Origin: Flavobacteriales bacterium UBA6051
Lineage (GTDB): Bacteria > Bacteroidota > Bacteroidia > Flavobacteriales_D > Crocinitomicaceae
Length of the DNA stretch: 64,000 nucleotides
Direction of reading: 5' to 3'
NCBI GenBank assembly: GCA_002427735.1
Contig: DIYP01000017.1
Coordinates: forward strand, 124,001 to 188,000
Below are positions 59,658-64,000 of the stretch, one piece after another. The notes under the pieces are model-generated. The model saw only the letters and a list, made by a program, of their open reading frames with translations, was not told the DNA's origin and did not search any database. The first letter of the stretch is position 1; each line of letters opens with the position of its first letter. The translations under genes were made by a program, and so were the position numbers.

Positions 59658-59873
59658 ATGAAATTTATACTCTCCCTTTTTGTCATTGGTCTTTCGTTTA
59701 CCTCGTTGGCCCATACTGAAACGCTTTCATCTGTAGAAAGCAAAAAGAATGCCAACATCACAACTGTGGTTGACTACGATCGTGGTAAGCGCAAAAATCG
59801 CAAGAACCGACGCATGAACAAGAAGAGAAAGCGCAAATGCAACCAATGGGGTCGACGTGCTTATGCAGGTTAA
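59658..59873 (+). CDS. Small secreted, extremely basic protein
   Basis: A 71-residue protein. A signal peptide occupies the first ~18 residues. From about residue 42 nearly every second residue is Arg or Lys (RGKRKNRKNRRMNKKRKRK), ending in CNQWGRRAYAG with one Cys. No family is named. It resembles small basic exported proteins seen next to other Bacteroidota genes, which may bind DNA, polysaccharide or other polyanions, or be antimicrobial. A terminator follows. Confidence 0.7.
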   Translation: MKFILSLFVIGLSFTSLAHTETLSSVESKKNANITTVVDYDRGKRKNRKNRRMNKKRKRKCNQWGRRAYAG

Positions 59874-59896
59874 ATTTACCCAACAAAATAATATGT

Positions 59897-59926
59897 AAAA
59901 GCTCTGTCGAAAGGCAGGGCTTTTTT
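59897..59926 (+). terminator. Rho-independent terminator
   Basis: AAAAGCTCTG (59897-59906) pairs with CAGGGCTTTT (59915-59924), with one G-U pair and a T run. It follows the basic secreted protein. Confidence 0.8.
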
Positions 59927-59981
59927 AATTTCTGTAAGGCTGAAATCTTTATATTTTAGCATCTTCAATGTTTAATCTAAA

Positions 59982-61346
59982 ATGGCAAAAGTAAAGTCTG
60001 CGTTTTTCTGTCAAAATTGTGGTTACGAAACGCCCAAGTGGCTAGGGAAATGCCCATCGTGCAATGAATGGAACACTTTCGTCGAAGAGTTAATTCAAAA
60101 GCAGGTGCCTCAGGTGGTTGCTTTCTCAAAGTCGCAGGGAGAATCCGCACGGCCTCAGTCATTGGATGAAATTCAACAACATGAGCACCCTAGAATAACT
60201 ACGGGAGATGCAGAACTGAACCGTGTTTTGGGTGGTGGACTTGTCCCTGGATCACTGATTTTGTTTGGTGGAGAACCAGGAATAGGAAAGTCTACGCTTT
60301 TATTACAGCTCGCTGTTACAACGGACAAACTAAAAGTGCTTTATGTATCCGGTGAGGAAAGTGATCAACAGATTAAAATGCGCTCGGAACGCGTCGGGGT
60401 AACAAACAAGAATTGCTTTATTCTGACAGAAACAAACGTTCAGAATATTTTTAAGCAGGCGGAAAACATTCAGCCTGAACTTCTTATTATCGATTCTATT
60501 CAAACTCTCTATTCTTCTCATATCGAGAGCTCTCCTGGAAGTATTTCACAGGTAAGAGAAAGCACTGCTCAATTATTGCGTTATGCAAAACAGTCGAATG
60601 TTCCAGTATTCTTAATTGGACACATCACCAAAGAAGGTTCTTTGGCGGGGCCAAAAGTATTAGAGCATATGGTTGATACGGTTCTGCAGTTTGAAGGAGA
60701 CCGTAATCACGTATACCGCCTACTGCGATCAATTAAAAACCGGTTCGGAAGCACGAATGAACTAGGGATTTACGAAATGTTTGGCGCTGGCCTTCGACAA
60801 GTTGAAAACCCTTCGGAAATACTTATCACCAATACAGATAGCTCACTCAGCGGTATTTCAATTGCCGCAACACTTGAAGGAATGCGGCCTATGTTGATAG
60901 AGGTTCAGGCCCTCGTTAGCACTGCCGCTTATGGAACTCCTCAACGCTCTTCTACCGGGTTTGATAGTAAACGATTGAATATGTTACTTGCCGTAATGGA
61001 AAAGCGTTGCGGCTTCAAATTAGGTGCGAAAGATGTGTTCCTCAACATTGCGGGTGGAATTAAAGTAGATGACCCAGCAATTGATTTAGCGGTAGTTGCG
61101 GCTGTTCTCTCATCTAATGCCGATATTGCTATTGAAAAGAACATCGCGCTCTCTGCAGAAGTTGGCCTTTCCGGAGAGGTTCGCCCCGTAAATAGAATTG
61201 ACCAACGTATCCATGAGGCCGAAAAACTTGGGTTTGAAAAGATCATTATTTCCAAATACAACAAAGGGATCAACCAAAAGGGTTTCAGCATTGAATTGGT
61301 GATGTGCGGAAAGATTACCGAAGTGGTCAAAGCGCTTTTTGCTTAG
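59982..61346 (+). CDS. radA: DNA repair protein RadA
   Basis: A 454-residue RadA/Sms. The zinc finger is Cys10, Cys13, Cys24, Cys27 (CQNCGYETPKWLGKCPSC), the RecA-like ATPase has Walker A GGEPGIGKST near 94, the RadA-specific KNRFGS is near 248, and the Lon-like C-terminus spans ~290-454 (GGIKVDDPAIDLAVVAA). It acts at branched recombination intermediates and in DNA repair, in the cytoplasm. It is full length. Its promoter lies in the 100 nt after the preceding terminator, not clearly seen. Confidence 0.97.
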   Translation: MAKVKSAFFCQNCGYETPKWLGKCPSCNEWNTFVEELIQKQVPQVVAFSKSQGESARPQSLDEIQQHEHPRITTGDAELNRVLGGGLVPGSLILFGGEPGIGKSTLLLQLAVTTDKLKVLYVSGEESDQQIKMRSERVGVTNKNCFILTETNVQNIFKQAENIQPELLIIDSIQTLYSSHIESSPGSISQVRESTAQLLRYAKQSNVPVFLIGHITKEGSLAGPKVLEHMVDTVLQFEGDRNHVYRLLRSIKNRFGSTNELGIYEMFGAGLRQVENPSEILITNTDSSLSGISIAATLEGMRPMLIEVQALVSTAAYGTPQRSSTGFDSKRLNMLLAVMEKRCGFKLGAKDVFLNIAGGIKVDDPAIDLAVVAAVLSSNADIAIEKNIALSAEVGLSGEVRPVNRIDQRIHEAEKLGFEKIIISKYNKGINQKGFSIELVMCGKITEVVKALFA

Positions 61347-61359
61347 ATCAAAGGCATAT

Positions 61360-61386
61360 TTTGACATCTTATTTTTAGTAGCTTTG
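61360..61386 (+). promoter_or_regulatory. Bacteroidota-type promoter for the PKD protein
   Basis: TTTG at 61360-61363 and TAGCTTTG at 61379-61386, a full TAnnTTTG match, with 15 nt between and 22 nt to the ATG at 61409. The spacer is a little short. Confidence 0.5.
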
Positions 61387-61408
61387 CCCAACTCAAAAAA
61401 CCAAGCCT

Positions 61409-63127
61409 ATGAAATTTTACTACTCATTCTTGCTGATTTCTTTCTTCGCTTTTCAGGTAGCTGCTCAACAACCTCCGATGGCTCCTCCAGCTATTCAAGC
61501 AGGTATTGGTAATATATCAAATGCGCAGCTTTCAAGTGTTTCCAATGAGAAAAGTTTCACTAACTGCACTTCTGATACGATTCGCTATGTACGCAATGGA
61601 AAAGCAACTGATTTTCTTGCTATAACCATGAATGTTCCATCTGAATTCGCAGGATATGCTCAATACTATGAGGCACCACAACAGATTCTTGTCTCTGGAA
61701 TGGTTTTTTATGCAGGTGTGAATAGTGTAAACGTAGGCGACACTGCCATTGTGCGTTGCCGTATCTACGAGGCTAATCCAGACTCAACAATTGGTGCAAT
61801 TCTGACCGAAAAAAACATAACTGTTTATAACAATTATTTCCCCTCCAACATTGATCAGATGAAGTATGTTGTGGACTTTGATTCAATAGCCACGTGCAAC
61901 CAGGCATATTACGCTTCAATCTGGACTGAAACTACACAATCGTTAGGAATTATCACTGATGATTACAATGCTGGAGACGGTCAGGGAGAAGAACTTGGTT
62001 ATTGGTTTTGGACCGGGGATAACACATGGTATCCGTCTGGACAGTTTTTCACTTGGGATGTAGATTATTTGTTAGAGCCCATTGTAGACTATACATTATC
62101 TGACACACTCATGTTAAGCGCCAATTCTTTATGTATTCCAGACAACGTTTGTGCCCTTCATGATTGGTCACCTATTTTCGAAAGTCGCATGTATAGCGTA
62201 GATGCTTTTGCCGGGCAACCAGAACTTGCCAATTCTTTTGATTGGGACGATGGAACAGTTACGACTGGCACAGACTCTTGTCATACCTATACTGCAGGAG
62301 CAAATTATGGGGTAACCTATACTGCAACTCTTTCAGGCTGGACAAGTTCCTGCAGTGTAAGTTCTGTTGACTCGGTTTGGGTAGGTGAAGTTCCTACTGC
62401 TAGTTATACAACACAATCCACTTTGCTCACCACCGACTTTACCAATGGATCTTCAGGTGATCCAAGTAGTTTCATGTGGGATTTCGGAGATGGAAACTCT
62501 TCATCCATTGATTCTCCATCTCACACCTATGCTTCCCCTGGAAGCTATACGATTTGCTTAATTGCATCTAATTTCTGCGGTACCGACACGTCATGTGCAA
62601 TCAACGATGTTTTTTGTCCAAACCCAACCGCAGACTTTACTTCGACGGTGAACAGTTCTACCGTGAATTTTACAGATGCATCCACTGGAAATACAATCTC
62701 CGCATGGTCATGGGACTTTGGAGATGGAAATACATCGACAGTTCAAAATCCGTCGCACACTTATTCTGCTGACGGAGACTACATCGTTTGCCTATCTATC
62801 ACTGATGACTGTGGATCCATGACATTGTGCGATACGGTAACAATCTCAACTTTGAGCATCGACGAATTGACTGCTGAAAATGGCTTTACGATATTTCCGA
62901 ACCCCTCGAGCGGAACAATAGCGGTTGCAATTAAAAGTGTGATAAGCGACAACACTTTATTCACGGTCAAAGATGCGGCAGGACGTATTGTTTACGCTGA
63001 AAGCTTGCTTCAGCCAACAACCTACGTTGACCTAAGCACTCTTTCAAACGGGGTATACTATGTCAATTTATCAACGGATGGCAGGCTGTTTGTCCAACCG
63101 TTAGTGATCACCAAAGGAAATTTGTAG
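61409..63127 (+). CDS. PKD-domain secreted protein with T9SS tail
   Basis: A 572-residue protein with a signal peptide ending QVAAQ. The N-terminal ~220 residues form a beta-sandwich with Cys pairs (unknown family). Three PKD-type modules follow: one degenerate (FDWDDGTVTTGTDSCHTY) and two clear ones (WDFGDGNSSSIDSPSHTY, WDFGDGNTSTVQNPSHTY). The last ~75 residues are a T9SS type A domain (FTIFPNPSSGTIAVAI, GVYYVNLSTDG). It is exported and perhaps attached to the surface. Its biological role is not readable. Confidence 0.85.
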   Translation: MKFYYSFLLISFFAFQVAAQQPPMAPPAIQAGIGNISNAQLSSVSNEKSFTNCTSDTIRYVRNGKATDFLAITMNVPSEFAGYAQYYEAPQQILVSGMVFYAGVNSVNVGDTAIVRCRIYEANPDSTIGAILTEKNITVYNNYFPSNIDQMKYVVDFDSIATCNQAYYASIWTETTQSLGIITDDYNAGDGQGEELGYWFWTGDNTWYPSGQFFTWDVDYLLEPIVDYTLSDTLMLSANSLCIPDNVCALHDWSPIFESRMYSVDAFAGQPELANSFDWDDGTVTTGTDSCHTYTAGANYGVTYTATLSGWTSSCSVSSVDSVWVGEVPTASYTTQSTLLTTDFTNGSSGDPSSFMWDFGDGNSSSIDSPSHTYASPGSYTICLIASNFCGTDTSCAINDVFCPNPTADFTSTVNSSTVNFTDASTGNTISAWSWDFGDGNTSTVQNPSHTYSADGDYIVCLSITDDCGSMTLCDTVTISTLSIDELTAENGFTIFPNPSSGTIAVAIKSVISDNTLFTVKDAAGRIVYAESLLQPTTYVDLSTLSNGVYYVNLSTDGRLFVQPLVITKGNL

Positions 63128-63138
63128 GACAATAGCTG

Positions 63139-63150
63139 TCTGCGCGCAGA
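63139..63150. repeat. 12-bp perfect palindrome between convergent genes
   Basis: TCTGCGCGCAGA lies 12 nt after the stop of the PKD gene and 13 nt before the end of the convergent gene. It may act in transcript ending; there is no T run. Confidence 0.3.
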
Positions 63151-63162
63151 GAACCAACGATT

Positions 63163-64000
63163 TTATTCTTTGATCTCCGTATAGAACTCATACCTGAAAA
63201 ACAGTTTTGGGATGCGCACAGGAGTGGAAACCCGTCGCGGATATGAATGTTGTGTTATAACTACGTTGGAAATACCTTCGGTATTGTTATCGGATTCTGG
63301 TTTCTTTTTTGGTTTCGGAGGATTTGGGTCTATCTCGTAAAAATCCACATAAAAGGTGTCGATCAAACCCATGTCGTTTTCTAAAAAACCATAGCGTCTG
63401 CCGTTATCATAGTGTTGCATTCTGTGCAAAGAGTTTCCACACCACATTCGCTCATTTGTGACAACTGGTTCAGTAAAGTCTGACCCATCAACAAAATGTT
63501 CATAAACGGGTAATTCGTGAGTAGAAATAAAGAAAGGGTGTGTCTGCAGGATGGAGGCATCTAACTTTTCTTGTGCGACATAGTAGTGATGTCCTTCTAC
63601 ATTGCGAATATGTTTTGATTTGTAGAGTTTTAAACTATCATAATCCGTCTTAAACTTGGTTGTAAAATACTTTGGGGGTTCATTTGTACCAAACTGTGAG
63701 TAAAAATCTAATGTATAGAATTGCATAGAGTTTTCGTTGTAAACAATATCTTTGTTAAAGTACTTCTCGTTATAATACCTATTCCGCTCATTGATCAAAT
63801 CTCCCCGCAAATAAACAATAGAGGAGTTTACGCTGTAGTAAAAATTTGTGTCCCTGTTTTTGTATTCCCGGTAGTAACCCTGAATGGAATCTATGCGAAT
63901 CGCAGCACCATCTTCCAAATAGGTCTGTGCCTTGTGATACTCTTCTTTGGATACTTGTGTTACTTTTTGCTGAAAGAAATACCGACGCATCTGTCGCCCC
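63163..64000 (-). CDS. Hypothetical protein, partial at the right edge
   Basis: The frame runs from the right edge to a TAA at 63163-63165. The first ATG in view is at 63990, but no stop is seen before the edge and there is no signal peptide, so the true start may be beyond it. About 275 residues are visible. They are rich in Tyr, Asn and Asp with strand-like segments (RYYNEKYFNKDIVYNEN, LPVYEHFVDGSD), a Lys/Pro-rich linker (PNPPKPKKKPE) and a C-terminal strand. No family is recognised. It may be a secreted beta-rich protein. Confidence 0.6.
   Translation of the reverse strand, partial: GRQMRRYFFQQKVTQVSKEEYHKAQTYLEDGAAIRIDSIQGYYREYKNRDTNFYYSVNSSIVYLRGDLINERNRYYNEKYFNKDIVYNENSMQFYTLDFYSQFGTNEPPKYFTTKFKTDYDSLKLYKSKHIRNVEGHHYYVAQEKLDASILQTHPFFISTHELPVYEHFVDGSDFTEPVVTNERMWCGNSLHRMQHYDNGRRYGFLENDMGLIDTFYVDFYEIDPNPPKPKKKPESDNNTEGISNVVITQHSYPRRVSTPVRIPKLFFRYEFYTEIKE

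Noticed and set aside
1..64000. CRISPR array, tRNA, rRNA, transposase or phage gene
   Set aside because: I looked for regular direct repeats, T-loop-like GGTTCRA patterns, long conserved RNA and transposase motifs, and found none that I could support by eye.

Overview
The window is chromosomal DNA from a member of the Bacteroidota, most likely a marine Flavobacteriales bacterium of the Cryomorphaceae/Schleiferiaceae type (inference). The grounds are several secreted proteins with C-terminal type IX secretion (T9SS) sorting domains, a gliding-motility-type (CHU_C) C-terminus, a DUF2853 protein, Bacteroidota-type promoters (TTG ... TAnnTTTG), weak or absent Shine-Dalgarno sites, and dense coding on both strands. 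I saw no rRNA, tRNA, CRISPR array, intact insertion sequence or prophage.

Layout. 1-4.4 kb is AT-rich and carries small same-strand genes (HAD phosphatase, Crp/Fnr + DoxX-like, three unknowns, a second Crp/Fnr). Several are preceded by a GTTRSC/TTTAGC-type motif 27-29 nt before the start codon and separated by fold-back spacers, which looks like an integron-cassette-like array. 4.5-12.6 kb holds a hydrolase-peptidase fusion, an ABC transporter with two permeases, a PhoX-type lipoprotein and a MogA-type enzyme. 12.8-17.5 kb holds an orphan AT-rich NeuD-like acetyltransferase, an AraC regulator, a ferric-reductase-like operon and small unknowns. 17.6-27.1 kb is accessory and secretory: an orphan nuclease-type toxin with an eCIS-cargo-like leader, a multicopper oxidase split over two overlapping genes, a relic of a secreted repeat protein, a CHU_C protein, a TPR/HTH regulator, a methyltransferase, and an MbnP/MbnH (kynurenine copper protein) pair.

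27.3-31.3 kb holds DUF2853, then TetR regulator - small membrane protein - SulP transporter - beta-carbonic anhydrase, probably a bicarbonate-uptake module. 31.4-34.4 kb has two small unknown genes and a TMTC-like glycosyltransferase. 34.6-39.2 kb is a six-gene translationally coupled operon (KAS III, acyl carrier protein, KAS III, SDR, GT2, GNAT) that looks like acyl decoration of a lipid-linked sugar. 39.3-49.7 kb encodes a CRTAC1-like T9SS protein, an HTTM-like membrane protein, two tandem cupin_8 proteins whose iron-binding HxD is HNA, two tandem sulfotransferases, an aspartyl/asparaginyl beta-hydroxylase-like oxygenase and an ABC exporter. A second TMTC-like protein follows at 50-52 kb. 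This 34-52 kb block is the best candidate for an undescribed biosynthetic or modification system.

52.3-64 kb is mostly housekeeping and secretory: membrane unknowns, DUF2141, an extended SDR, an AraC regulator, an acyl-CoA thioesterase, a PQQ-propeller-like protein, YceI, a very basic small secreted protein, RadA, a PKD/T9SS protein and a partial unknown at the right edge. The most testable themes are copper proteins made for the cell surface (split oxidase, MbnP/MbnH), the 34-52 kb acyl/sulfo/hydroxylation locus flanked by TMTC-like genes, and the cassette-like left end.
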